A stretch of 64,000 nt of DNA from a bacterium. GTDB lineage: Bacteria; Bacillota; Clostridia; Lachnospirales; Lachnospiraceae. Of the stretch, positions 1-7,536 are shown piece by piece. The notes beneath the pieces are model-generated. The model was not told where the DNA came from. It did no database searches and worked only from the letters and a program-made list of their open reading frames with translations. The stretch lies in the NCBI GenBank assembly GCA_023664305.1, contig JAMPFT010000001.1, forward strand, positions 708,771 to 772,770, read 5' to 3'. The stretch's first letter is position 1; each line of letters starts with the position of its first letter. Made by a program: the position numbers and the translations under genes.

Positions 1-2084
1 TGCGCCACATCCTTCATGGAGAAGCTGATCCTGCCCATCTTGTCCTTGCCCAGGCAGACAACCGTCACCACGTCGCCCAGCGTCAGAACGTCCTCCACGC
101 GGTTGATTCTCTCCTTCGCAATCTTGGAGATATGAACCATGCCCTCCTTGCCGGGAGCAAACTCGATAAAGGCGCCGAACTCCTTGATGCTGACTACCTT
201 GCCCTTGAAGATCTGGCCTTCCTCAAAGTCGGTGACGATCATCTTGACCATCTCCACGGCCTTATCCATCATCTCCTTGTCGGTTCCGCATACAGAAACG
301 TTGCCGTCGTCGGTGATATCGATCTTCACGCCGGTACGGGCAATGATCTCGTTGATGGTCTTGCCTCTCTGGCCCACCACATCCCCGATCTTCTCGGGAT
401 CGATCTGGATGGAGATAATCTTGGGCGCGTAAGGCCCAACCTCGGGTCTGGGCGCGGAAATCGCAGGCTTCATACAGGTATCCATGATAAAGAGTCGCGC
501 GTCGCGGCATCTCGCGATCGCACCCTCCACGATGGGTCTGGTCAGTCCGTGGATCTTGATATCCATCTGGATGGCCGTGATGCCCTCCGTCGTACCTGTT
601 ACCTTGAAATCCATGTCGCCGAAGAAATCCTCCAGCCCCTGGATATCGGTGAGCAGCACGAAATCATCGTCGGTCTCCCCTGTCACAAGGCCGCAGGAAA
701 TACCCGCAACCATCTTCTTGATCGGCACGCCCGCCGCCATCAGGGACATACAGGACGCGCAGGTAGACGCCATGGAGGTAGAACCGTTGGACTCAAAGGT
801 CTCGGACACGGTGCGGATCGCGTAAGGGAACTCCTCCTCGCTGGGAAGCACGGGGATCAGCGCTCTCTCTGCCAGCGCGCCGTGGCCGATCTCACGTCTT
901 CCGGGACCTCTGGAGGGCTTTGTCTCGCCCACCGAGTAGGAAGGGAAGTTATAGTGATGCATATATCTCTTGCTGACCTCGTTCTCGTCCAGCCCGTCCA
1001 GCTTCTGTTGCTCGGAAAGGGGGGCCAGGGTACATACGTTGCAGATCTGGGTCTGTCCCCGGGTAAACATGGCGGAGCCGTGTACTCTGGGAATGATATC
1101 CACCTCCGCGGCCAGAGGACGAATCTGAGTAATTTCCCGGCCGTCGGGACGCTTGTGATCCTTCAGAATCATCTTGCGGACGGTCTTCTTCTGGTATTGG
1201 TAGACCGCCTCGCCCAGAACGGCAAGCCAGTCCTCTTTCTCCGCAAAGGCTTCCTCCAGCTTTGCAGTGATGACGCGGATATTTTCCTCCCGGGTCTGCT
1301 TGTCGTCGGTAAAGACCGCCGTCTCCATCTCCTCGGGAGTCACCAGCTTCATCATCTCGTCGAACAGCTCCTGCGGGATCGCGCAGCTTGTGTACTCGTG
1401 CTTCTTTTTGCCGCACTCCGCCACAATTTTGTCGATAAAGGCGATGATGGTCTGGTTGATCTCATGAGCCTTATAGATCGCCTCGATCATCTTATTCTCA
1501 GGCACCTCGTTCGCGCCCGCCTCGATCATGATCACCTTTTCCCTTGTGGAAGCCACGGTCAGGTTCAGGTCGCCCACCTTCCACTGCTCCTGGGACGGGT
1601 TGATCACGAACTCGCCGTCGATCATACCGACTTGGGTCATGGCGCAGGGGCCGTCAAAGGGAATGTCGGAAATACAGGTGGCGATGGCCGCCCCGATCAT
1701 TGCCACCAGCTCCGGGCGGCACTCGGGATCGACGCTCATCACCATATTGTTCAGCGTCACGTCGTTGCGGTAATCCTTGGGGAACAGGGGCCGCATGGGC
1801 CTGTCGATCACACGGCTGGTCAGGATTGCGTTCTCGCTGGCCTTGCCCTCTCTCTTGTTGAAGCCGCCGGGGATCTTTCCCACCGAATACATCTTTTCTT
1901 CGTATTCCACGCTCAGCGGGAAAAAGTCGATTCCCTCTCTGGGCTTCTCGGACGCGGTGGCCGTACAGAGTACCACCGTATCTCCGTAGTGCATGAACGC
2001 GCATCCGTTTGCCTGCTTGCCGACGCGGCCGATATCCACCTTCAGGGGACGGCCCGCAAGCTCCATCTCATAAGTCTTGTACAT
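1..2084 (-). CDS. pnp: Polynucleotide phosphorylase, 3' end cut by window edge
   Basis: PNPase degrades RNA 3'-to-5' with phosphate and is a core enzyme of bacterial RNA turnover. The 694 visible residues hold two RNase PH-type repeats (early motif SRVIDRPMRPLFP, second core with the SMAST stretch), then a KH domain (GVKIDITDDG) and an S1 domain (FKGKVVSIKEFGAFIEF) running to the window edge. Only a few C-terminal residues can be missing, since family members are about 700 residues. The start MYKTYEMEL follows an AGGAGG at 2091-2096. It lies downstream of rpsO on the same strand, the conserved rpsO-pnp order, and its leader holds a long hairpin that could mediate control. Identification is certain. 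Confidence 0.97.
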   Translation of the reverse strand, partial: MYKTYEMELAGRPLKVDIGRVGKQANGCAFMHYGDTVVLCTATASEKPREGIDFFPLSVEYEEKMYSVGKIPGGFNKREGKASENAILTSRVIDRPMRPLFPKDYRNDVTLNNMVMSVDPECRPELVAMIGAAIATCISDIPFDGPCAMTQVGMIDGEFVINPSQEQWKVGDLNLTVASTREKVIMIEAGANEVPENKMIEAIYKAHEINQTIIAFIDKIVAECGKKKHEYTSCAIPQELFDEMMKLVTPEEMETAVFTDDKQTREENIRVITAKLEEAFAEKEDWLAVLGEAVYQYQKKTVRKMILKDHKRPDGREITQIRPLAAEVDIIPRVHGSAMFTRGQTQICNVCTLAPLSEQQKLDGLDENEVSKRYMHHYNFPSYSVGETKPSRGPGRREIGHGALAERALIPVLPSEEEFPYAIRTVSETFESNGSTSMASTCASCMSLMAAGVPIKKMVAGISCGLVTGETDDDFVLLTDIQGLEDFFGDMDFKVTGTTEGITAIQMDIKIHGLTRPIVEGAIARCRDARLFIMDTCMKPAISAPRPEVGPYAPKIISIQIDPEKIGDVVGQRGKTINEIIARTGVKIDITDDGNVSVCGTDKEMMDKAVEMVKMIVTDFEEGQIFKGKVVSIKEFGAFIEFAPGKEGMVHISKIAKERINRVEDVLTLGDVVTVVCLGKDKMGRISFSMKDVA

Positions 2085-2106
2085 AAGTATCCTCCTTTAT
2101 TCTTGA

Positions 2107-2184
2107 GGAACAGAAGATACCGAAACTACTGAAAAGCACATGCCCGCATATGTTTTTCAGTGGTCTCGGGACTTTCTTCTGTCC
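2107..2184 (-). promoter_or_regulatory. Long hairpin in the pnp leader, RNase III-like target
   Basis: Two arms, 2107-2141 and 2150-2184, fold into a stem of about 27 pairs with one internal loop (3 by 6 bases), a small bulge and an eight-base terminal loop. There is no T-run after it, so it is not a simple terminator. It ends about 20 bases before the pnp start codon. In E. coli a comparable pnp leader stem is cut by RNase III and PNPase then represses its own mRNA; a similar role here is inference. Confidence 0.6.
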
Positions 2185-2299
2185 CTTTGGTTTCGGTTCG
2201 GATTTTCAAAATCCGGTGCGGGCGCTAAAGGCTCCCCTCGCACTGTAACAAGCGGAAGCGCCGTTAAACGGCTGTCTTCCGCCCTCATTGTCACCGATA

Positions 2300-2566
2300 T
2301 TATTTTCTCAGACCGAGTCTTTCGATCAGGGAACGGTATCTCTCGATATCTTTTCTCTTCAGATAGTCCAAAAGGCCGCGTCTCTGTCCGACCATCTTCA
2401 GCATACCGCGGCGGGAATGATGATCCTTGGGGTTATCCTTCAGATGATCCGTGAGCTCCTGGATCCTTGCAGTCAGGACTGCGATCTGTACCTCGGGCGA
2501 ACCGGTGTCGCCGGGCGTCCTTGCATACTCGTTCATAATTGCTGTTTTCTTTTCTTTCGAAATCAT
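2300..2566 (-). CDS. rpsO: 30S ribosomal protein S15
   Basis: S15 binds 16S rRNA early in small-subunit assembly. The 88-residue product starts [11 protein letters not shown] and contains the family signature ([11 protein letters not shown], then [16 protein letters not shown]) over its full normal length. An open frame extends 13 codons further upstream, but the ATG at 2564-2566 sits just behind GGAGGAA (2572-2578), which fixes the start. It is followed by pnp 215 bases downstream, the usual arrangement, so both probably share one transcript from the promoter at 2660-2688. Identification is certain. Confidence 0.97.
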   Translation of the reverse strand: MISKEKKTAIMNEYARTPGDTGSPEVQIAVLTARIQELTDHLKDNPKDHHSRRGMLKMVGQRRGLLDYLKRKDIERYRSLIERLGLRK

Positions 2567-2612
2567 TTTTCTTCCTCCAAATATTTTTTTGAAATCGCCT
2601 GACACTAAGCCG

Positions 2613-2643
2613 CGGTTGGAGCATCCGACAACCGGGCGTCGGC
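2613..2643 (-). promoter_or_regulatory. Candidate S15 autoregulatory leader (overlapping stems)
   Basis: Between the predicted promoter and the rpsO start, two stems overlap: CCGAC/GTCGG (arms 2639-2643 and 2625-2629) and CGGTTG/CAACCG (arms 2629-2634 and 2613-2618). They share a base, so the RNA can form one or the other, or a pseudoknot-like arrangement. S15 is known to repress its own mRNA through structured leaders in several bacterial groups. Assignment to that class is inference from position and fold only. Confidence 0.4.
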
Positions 2644-2659
2644 TGAATCATACTTTGTT

Positions 2660-2688
2660 AGTTTACCACACATACGCCGAAATGTAAA
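2660..2688 (-). promoter_or_regulatory. Predicted rpsO-pnp promoter
   Basis: TTTACA at 2683-2688 and TAAACT at 2660-2665 with a 17-base spacer and a TGG extension before the -10 box. It sits about 95 bases upstream of the rpsO start, with the structured leader in between. Confidence 0.6.
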
Positions 2689-2753
2689 CAGTTTTTCGCG
2701 GCAAGCAGCGGGATTTTAGCGGATTTTAGCGGACCCTCGCGGAAATTCTTCTG

Positions 2754-3062
2754 TCAGGAATAAAATAATTTTGTATATTCCGTCTGCGTATCCGCAATAT
2801 GATATAGATACACCGTTTCGTGAATCACGCGGTAAACGGCAACATGCTTTTTGCAGATTACCATCCGGTATCCGCGCTCATTCAGCCAGTCATCCGGCGT
2901 AAAAGAACCGGAATCGGGAAACTGCTCCAATCGCTCAACGGCATCTAAAATACGGTCACTGACCTTCAACGCCGTCTGCACATCAAACTGCAGGGCATAG
3001 TAATCCTCTATTTTTTTCAGATCCTCCCACGCAGAAGGTAAAATTTCCACTTTATATTTCAC
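2754..3062 (-). CDS. RelE/ParE-family toxin
   Basis: This 102-residue protein has the compact RelE/ParE fold pattern: an N-terminal strand (YKVEILPSAWEDL), two helices with the IEDYYALQ and AVERLEQFPDSG segments, then the basic strand region RGYRMVICKKHVAVYRV and a C-terminal HIADTQTEY strand. Members are either mRNA endonucleases (RelE) or gyrase poisons (ParE); the sequence alone does not decide which. It overlaps the upstream antitoxin gene by 11 bases, which implies translational coupling and the usual antitoxin-first order. Family assignment is strong, biochemical target open. Confidence 0.9.
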   Translation of the reverse strand: MKYKVEILPSAWEDLKKIEDYYALQFDVQTALKVSDRILDAVERLEQFPDSGSFTPDDWLNERGYRMVICKKHVAVYRVIHETVYLYHIADTQTEYTKLFYS

Positions 3063-3318
3063 GGGCTCTCTCCCTCAGGCGCTTTCTCGCCTCTGATACG
3101 CTGATTGTCGGTTTTCCATCCATCCTCTCCTGCTCCGCCTGAAGCACCTTTGCGCGGAGCTGCAATATCTGCTCCCTCCTCTCAAAGGCTTCTATACTCA
3201 TCAGTACCATATCGCCCTCCCCGTTTTTGGTAATATAAATAGGCTCTTTTGTTTCCTTCGCCAGTGCAGATATGGATGCATAATCATTTCTCAGTGCCGC
3301 GGATGCTTTTATCAGCAT
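3052..3318 (-). CDS. Phd/YefM-type antitoxin
   Basis: An 88-residue protein opening MLIKASAALRNDYASIS, then KETKEPIYITKNGEGDMVLMSIEAFERRE, which is the typical Phd/YefM DNA-binding half where 'ITKNG...VLMS' follows the helix-turn. The charged C-terminal helix should wrap and neutralise the toxin encoded directly downstream. The start ATG follows AGGAGAGG. A perfect eight-base inverted repeat overlaps its promoter, consistent with autorepression by the antitoxin or the complex. Confidence 0.9.
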   Translation of the reverse strand: MLIKASAALRNDYASISALAKETKEPIYITKNGEGDMVLMSIEAFERREQILQLRAKVLQAEQERMDGKPTISVSEARKRLRERAREI

Positions 3319-3355
3319 AATTTCACCTCTCCTTTTACCCGTCTGTCATGTTCTT

Positions 3356-3377
3356 TTATATCATTTTTTTGATATAA
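3356..3377 (-). promoter_or_regulatory. Predicted toxin-antitoxin operator
   Basis: Perfect inverted repeat TTATATCA / TGATATAA (arms 3356-3363 and 3370-3377) with a six-base T spacer. It abuts the -10 box at 3377-3382 and covers the expected transcription start, the usual place for Phd-type autorepression. Confidence 0.55.
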
Positions 3378-3405
3378 TTATACCATTGCAATCGTATGAA
3401 GTAAA
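3377..3405 (-). promoter_or_regulatory. Predicted toxin-antitoxin promoter
   Basis: TTTACT at 3400-3405, 17-base spacer, TATAAT at 3377-3382 with a TGG extended -10. It lies about 60 bases upstream of the antitoxin start. Confidence 0.65.
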
Positions 3406-3544
3406 GACACATTTTCTCTTTATGATGAGCGTTCTATTCCTTTTTATGCAATCCGGGATTCCCGCGGCCAACTCCGCCTTTCGCCGCCGCGCGGGAGCAG
3501 AGGCTGCCCATAGTATCCGGCAGAAAGAAGCGGCAGTGTAAAGC

Positions 3545-3573
3545 TTGAGTTTTCTCACGCCGTATGCTATCAT
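3545..3573 (+). promoter_or_regulatory. Predicted promoter of the solute-binding lipoprotein
   Basis: TTGAGT at 3545-3550 and TATCAT at 3568-3573 with a 17-base spacer, 30 bases before the start at 3604. The rest of 3410-3544, between the divergent promoters, shows no gene or clear structure. Confidence 0.5.
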
Positions 3574-3603
3574 TCCTTATATAATTGTTCAGGAGGAAAC
3601 GAC

Positions 3604-5976
3604 ATGAAACGCTTTCGATTTTTTCTGACCCTTCTTTCCTGCCTGCTCTTCCTCGCGGGCTGCGGACAGGAAAGGACGCCCGCCGACGAGACGGACAGTC
3701 TCCCCGGCAAAGAAGAACAGTCGGATGCTTCCGGCGGAGAAGAACAGACCGCCCTCACCGCCGACTGGCAGACAAAGGGCTTTGCGGCTCCGGGCGAAAT
3801 CCGGGAAAATCCGTCCCTTTGGGTTACGGAGTATGTCAGCTGGCAGCACGACGACGTCAGCTACGAGGACGCCGTGCCTTCTATATTTAACCGGGTGGAC
3901 GAGCTCGGCGCCCGCGGGAACATCCTCTACCGCTTCCATAGCTTCGACGTTTCGGACGGAGAAGGGACGAAGGATAAATATCTGCTGGAGGAATACGATA
4001 CCTCGTCCGCGCAGACTGCGGTGAGGGAAATTCTTCCCGAAAGCCTCGGCGTGGACGGCGGTTACCTTCTCGGCATCGATATTCCGGAGGAAGGAAGCTA
4101 CGCGGTTCGGATCCGGGTATCCGACCCGGAGTCCGCCGAATTTCAACCGATCAACGACTATGTTGTGTTTACGGATCTGGGCGAAAACACTGAAAAAACA
4201 GATCTGCTGCCCGCTATTTCTGCGGCGGGTCTTCGGGAAGACCGCCTGAATAATGAAATATTCTGCGACAACAATCGGAACAGCTATATCCGGGGAACCG
4301 ACGGCTTTACCTCCCGGTATCTGTCCGTTTTCGACGCGGAAGGGGCGCTTCTGGCGGAGTATGACGCCGACTATCTCAATACGGTTCAGACGCCCTTCCG
4401 GATGCCGCAGGGAGAACTGATTTTCCCGGTAGAGATCCGGGAGGATAGATCCACCCGGCTCCTCTGGCTTGACACGGAGGCGAAAACTTTCCGCACCCTC
4501 GCCGTCCTAAAAGCGGAGCAGGTCTCCCGGTTTTACGGGATACAGGGAAACGATCTCTACTACGCCTCCCTGAACCTCGGCATCGTAAAATGGAATATTG
4601 CGTCCGGCGAGCGGACGCTTGTCTTCTCCTTTGACGAAAACAGCGTCTCCACTATTCAGGAAAATATGCTGGTTCTCCGGGAGGGACAGCCCCCTGTCTT
4701 TCGGATATACGGAACCGTAAACGACAGGGAGGAGGACTGGCTGACGGCGCTGTCCTCACAAAAGCCGGAGGATGCGAACGCCACGAGGATTGTCAGCCTG
4801 CTCGGGGACTCTTCCTGCGTGAAGAACGCTTCCGCCCTGGCCTCCCGCAGCAATCCCGGCCTCTCCTTTTCCTACGAGACCTGCACAGAGCAGGAAAAAG
4901 ACGATTTCCGAACCAGAATCCTCGCCGACATGGTCGCCGGAAAAGGGCCGGACATCCTCTATGTCTCCCTCGCGGATATGCGGCGGATGCAGAGGGAGGG
5001 GCTGCTGGCAGATCTCGGAGAGATCCTTTCGGAGGAACTGCGGGATCAGGTGCTTCCCGGTATCCTCGAACAGGGAACCGTGGACGGCATCCTCACAGGG
5101 CTTGCGCCTGAGACGAGTATCCAGACGGTAGTGACCTTAAAAAGCGTCTGGGATCAGGATACCTGGAGTCTGGAGGATGTGATCGGTCTTTTAGACACCG
5201 GTAAATTTACGGGGGTTTTGTGCCAGGGAGAAACGCCCTTTGCCCCTCAGGCGGTGCTGCGCTGGATGACGACCTTCGGCCTGCAGGACGGCTCCCTCCT
5301 CGACCCGGAAACGCGGCAAAGTTTTTTTGACAGCGACCTGTTTTTGAAAATTCTGAAAATTGCCAGGGAGTACGGCGCTGCCGATCCCATGGGGACTACC
5401 ACCTTCCTGGGCGTGGGCGGAAGTCTGGGCAACTGCGCGGTCTCAAGCCTGGAGGCCTTCGATCTGCTCTCTGCGCAATATGGGGACGAGCTCAACAGGG
5501 TAGGCTTTCCGACAAAGGGCAGCTGCGGGAGCTATCTGTCAAGCGACGGCGTACTGGTGGTAAACCGGAATGCGAAAAACTCTGCCGCCGTGGCCGCCTA
5601 CCTGGAATGCGTGCTGAGCGACGAGATCCAATACCCGGTTTTGAATTGGGAAATAGAAGATTCCGTCCGCAAGATCAGCCTAAAGGATCTGGTGATCTGG
5701 GAGACCGAAGACGGGCCGACCGCTTCCTGGCAGAAATCCCAGACCGTAATTCCCCTGACGCTTAAGGAGGACGGAACCACGGTGCTGAACGAGTATAAGG
5801 ACTTTCTGGAGCGCTGTGTCCCCGCTCCCGCGGAATACGACGACATCCTGGCCGTCGTATGGGAGGAGGCCCAGAGCTATATCGAGGGAGGCAAGAGCGC
5901 GGAGGACGTAGCCCGGATCATCCAGAATAAAATCCAGCTTTATCTGGACGAGGGCGGAGAGCTGCCGGAGGATTGA
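3604..5976 (+). CDS. Solute-binding-like lipoprotein
   Basis: A 790-residue exported lipoprotein. The N-terminus is a lipoprotein signal peptide (KRFRFFLTLLSCLLFLAGC) with lipobox LAGC and Cys20 as lipid site. The start follows AGGAGGAAACGAC. Residues about 60-400 form a hydrophilic, strand-rich region without a family I recognise, possibly a propeller-like sensor (recurring RYLSVFDAEGALLAEYD-type strands). Residues about 400-760 look like a family 1 extracellular solute-binding protein, including GKGPDILYVSLADMRRMQREGLLADL and an AFDLLSAQYG stretch. No permease or ATPase gene adjoins it, so the transport partner is unknown, or the binding domain serves a sensing role. Confidence 0.7.
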   Translation: MKRFRFFLTLLSCLLFLAGCGQERTPADETDSLPGKEEQSDASGGEEQTALTADWQTKGFAAPGEIRENPSLWVTEYVSWQHDDVSYEDAVPSIFNRVDELGARGNILYRFHSFDVSDGEGTKDKYLLEEYDTSSAQTAVREILPESLGVDGGYLLGIDIPEEGSYAVRIRVSDPESAEFQPINDYVVFTDLGENTEKTDLLPAISAAGLREDRLNNEIFCDNNRNSYIRGTDGFTSRYLSVFDAEGALLAEYDADYLNTVQTPFRMPQGELIFPVEIREDRSTRLLWLDTEAKTFRTLAVLKAEQVSRFYGIQGNDLYYASLNLGIVKWNIASGERTLVFSFDENSVSTIQENMLVLREGQPPVFRIYGTVNDREEDWLTALSSQKPEDANATRIVSLLGDSSCVKNASALASRSNPGLSFSYETCTEQEKDDFRTRILADMVAGKGPDILYVSLADMRRMQREGLLADLGEILSEELRDQVLPGILEQGTVDGILTGLAPETSIQTVVTLKSVWDQDTWSLEDVIGLLDTGKFTGVLCQGETPFAPQAVLRWMTTFGLQDGSLLDPETRQSFFDSDLFLKILKIAREYGAADPMGTTTFLGVGGSLGNCAVSSLEAFDLLSAQYGDELNRVGFPTKGSCGSYLSSDGVLVVNRNAKNSAAVAAYLECVLSDEIQYPVLNWEIEDSVRKISLKDLVIWETEDGPTASWQKSQTVIPLTLKEDGTTVLNEYKDFLERCVPAPAEYDDILAVVWEEAQSYIEGGKSAEDVARIIQNKIQLYLDEGGELPED

Positions 5977-6113
5977 ATTTCCCTGACCCTTTAAAACGGC
6001 GGGCAAAGCCCCACACAGCTGACAGGGAAAACCCGTTCTCAAAAGCAGCAATGCCTGCGCAGCAGACAAAATGAATCAATTCAGCAGAAAGAATGCTTCG
6101 CCTCTCTTTAAAG

Positions 6114-6166
6114 CAAAAAAACCAGGGGCGGCACACCGTTTTTCGTGTGCTGCCCCTGGTTTTTTA
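6114..6166. terminator. Bidirectional terminator
   Basis: A 16-base stem with one mismatch (arms 6121-6136 and 6145-6160, ACCAGGGGCGGCACAC on plus) and an eight-base loop, flanked by an A-run on the left and a T-run on the right. It lies between convergent genes and can end transcription from both. The preceding 5977-6113 holds nothing recognisable. Confidence 0.9.
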
Positions 6167-6196
6167 TATTGTCTTATATCGCCTGCTTCGCCGCCG

Positions 6197-7237
6197 TCAG
6201 TCCTTAAAAATGCTCACATACTTCACCGGCGTCCGGTAATTGTACTTGCTGATCTTGATCCCCGTCTTCGGACTGCTGGCATGGATCACCTGGCCGCCGC
6301 CGATGTAGACCGCCACATGGTTGATGGTTCCCGAGCTGTTCGCGTAAAAGATCAGATCGCCGGGCTGAATCTCCGAGTAGGAAATCTTTGTCCCTTCTTT
6401 GGACTGCGCCCGGGCCGAATGGCTTAAGGTCACGTTAAACTTCTTGTACAGGGTCAGGACGAAACCGGAGCAGTCCGCTCCCTTCGTCAGGCTTGTCCCG
6501 CCCCAGACATAAGGATTTCCGAGAGATTTCTTCGCCAACTCCACCAGCTCCACCCTGGCGTCCGATACACCCACGCCGTACAGAAGCTCGCTCATGGTGA
6601 CCGCCGTATCCAGCTTGTCCTGAACCGTCACATAATCCGCGGAGACATAAGCGTCCTCCCCGTCTATGGATACCTGAATCCATCCCTCCAGAGTCGCCAC
6701 ATACTCCAGCTCTTCCCCCTGGGGAACCTGGGTCAGAACGGCGCTCTCCAAATCTGCCTGATCCCTCACGTTCAGGCCGTCCACATTGACGACCGCCACG
6801 GTATGTACCAGGGTCTGCGCCGTCAGGATGGCGTCCGGTCCGGTCAAAAGATAATCCAGACTCACATACCCGTCTACCTCGCCGGAGGTAATATGCGCCC
6901 AGCCGTCCAGCGTTTCCAACACCTCGCAGGCGGAGTTTTTCGGCATTTTCCCTACAAGCTTCCCCTCCGTGGAAGGAATCGCCCTGACATTCAGATTACC
7001 GCTCGTCACATTGGCGATACCGATATTCGTATAGCCCCAGCAGGCCCCCTGGGCGTCCTGCAGCGCCTGAAGATATTCCGCCGTTGTAAGCTTTGCCTCC
7101 AGCATGGAGGCAATCCCTGCGGAGGGAAGCACGCTCCCGCTCTCGGACGCCTGTACCGATAAGGGCTCCAGACACATTGAAATCATGATTCCTGCGGAAA
7201 TCGCCGCTAAATATTTCTTTTGTCTTAATAATTTCAT
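6197..7237 (-). CDS. Secreted NlpC/P60 peptidoglycan hydrolase with two SH3 domains
   Basis: A 346-residue exported cell-wall endopeptidase. Residues 1-30 are a signal peptide (cleavage near SVQASES). Two bacterial SH3 domains follow: residues about 72-130 (GNLNVRAIPSTEGKLVGKM) and about 148-205 (GLNVRDQADLESAVLTQVP); these usually bind peptidoglycan. The C-terminal domain from about 225 is NlpC/P60 with the catalytic Cys in GADCSGFVLT, catalytic His in TINHVAVYIGGG and the later VIHASS His. NlpC/P60 enzymes cut the stem peptide between D-Glu and the diamino acid or related bonds. It stands alone, with its own consensus promoter. Confidence 0.93.
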   Translation of the reverse strand: MKLLRQKKYLAAISAGIMISMCLEPLSVQASESGSVLPSAGIASMLEAKLTTAEYLQALQDAQGACWGYTNIGIANVTSGNLNVRAIPSTEGKLVGKMPKNSACEVLETLDGWAHITSGEVDGYVSLDYLLTGPDAILTAQTLVHTVAVVNVDGLNVRDQADLESAVLTQVPQGEELEYVATLEGWIQVSIDGEDAYVSADYVTVQDKLDTAVTMSELLYGVGVSDARVELVELAKKSLGNPYVWGGTSLTKGADCSGFVLTLYKKFNVTLSHSARAQSKEGTKISYSEIQPGDLIFYANSSGTINHVAVYIGGGQVIHASSPKTGIKISKYNYRTPVKYVSIFKD

Positions 7238-7299
7238 CGTGTGTATCCTTATAAATTAAATCTTATTTACAAAATAATTACAAATTTGTTACGATTTAA

Positions 7300-7328
7300 A
7301 TTATACAGTCTCCGCCCTCTCCTGTCAA
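7300..7328 (-). promoter_or_regulatory. Predicted promoter of the NlpC/P60 gene
   Basis: Perfect consensus: TTGACA at 7323-7328, 17-base spacer, TATAAT at 7300-7305. The leader of about 55 bases is AT-rich with a weak AAGGAT ribosome site. The rest of the 299-base gap 7238-7536 holds only this promoter and the start-proximal sites of the plus-strand exporter. Confidence 0.85.
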
Positions 7329-7506
7329 GGGGTTATGACAGGTTTCCCGAAATTTGGGTAACATTTCAGCCAGCCTGTAAATCCTTTGCGCATAATGTAT
7401 ATTCTGGCAAATTATGAATGGCATGGCTGAACACAAATTTGGAAGTCGGCGTCGGCAGACTTCCGGGAGGCGGCTGCCCCGCATTTCGGCTCCGACACGC
7501 TTGCGC

Positions 7507-7529
7507 CCGGGGACCGTTTGTAGTAAAAT
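7507..7529 (+). promoter_or_regulatory. Possible promoter abutting the ABC exporter start
   Basis: A TAAAAT hexamer at 7524-7529 is preceded by TTGCGC at 7501-7506 with a 17-base spacer. The expected transcription start falls at about 7536, right on the ATG at 7537, so the mRNA would be leaderless. No good Shine-Dalgarno precedes this ATG. An unrecognised start elsewhere is possible. Confidence 0.35.
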
Positions 7530-7536
7530 CGTAGGT

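Noticed and set aside
132..2132. 666-codon open frame on the plus strand
   Set aside because: It is the antisense of pnp, with no ribosome site and no protein-like composition; pnp on minus is certain.
2199..2215. Palindrome CGGATTTTCAAAATCCG as a terminator between rpsO and pnp
   Set aside because: Loop too short for a good hairpin and no T-run follows; it probably does not end transcription.
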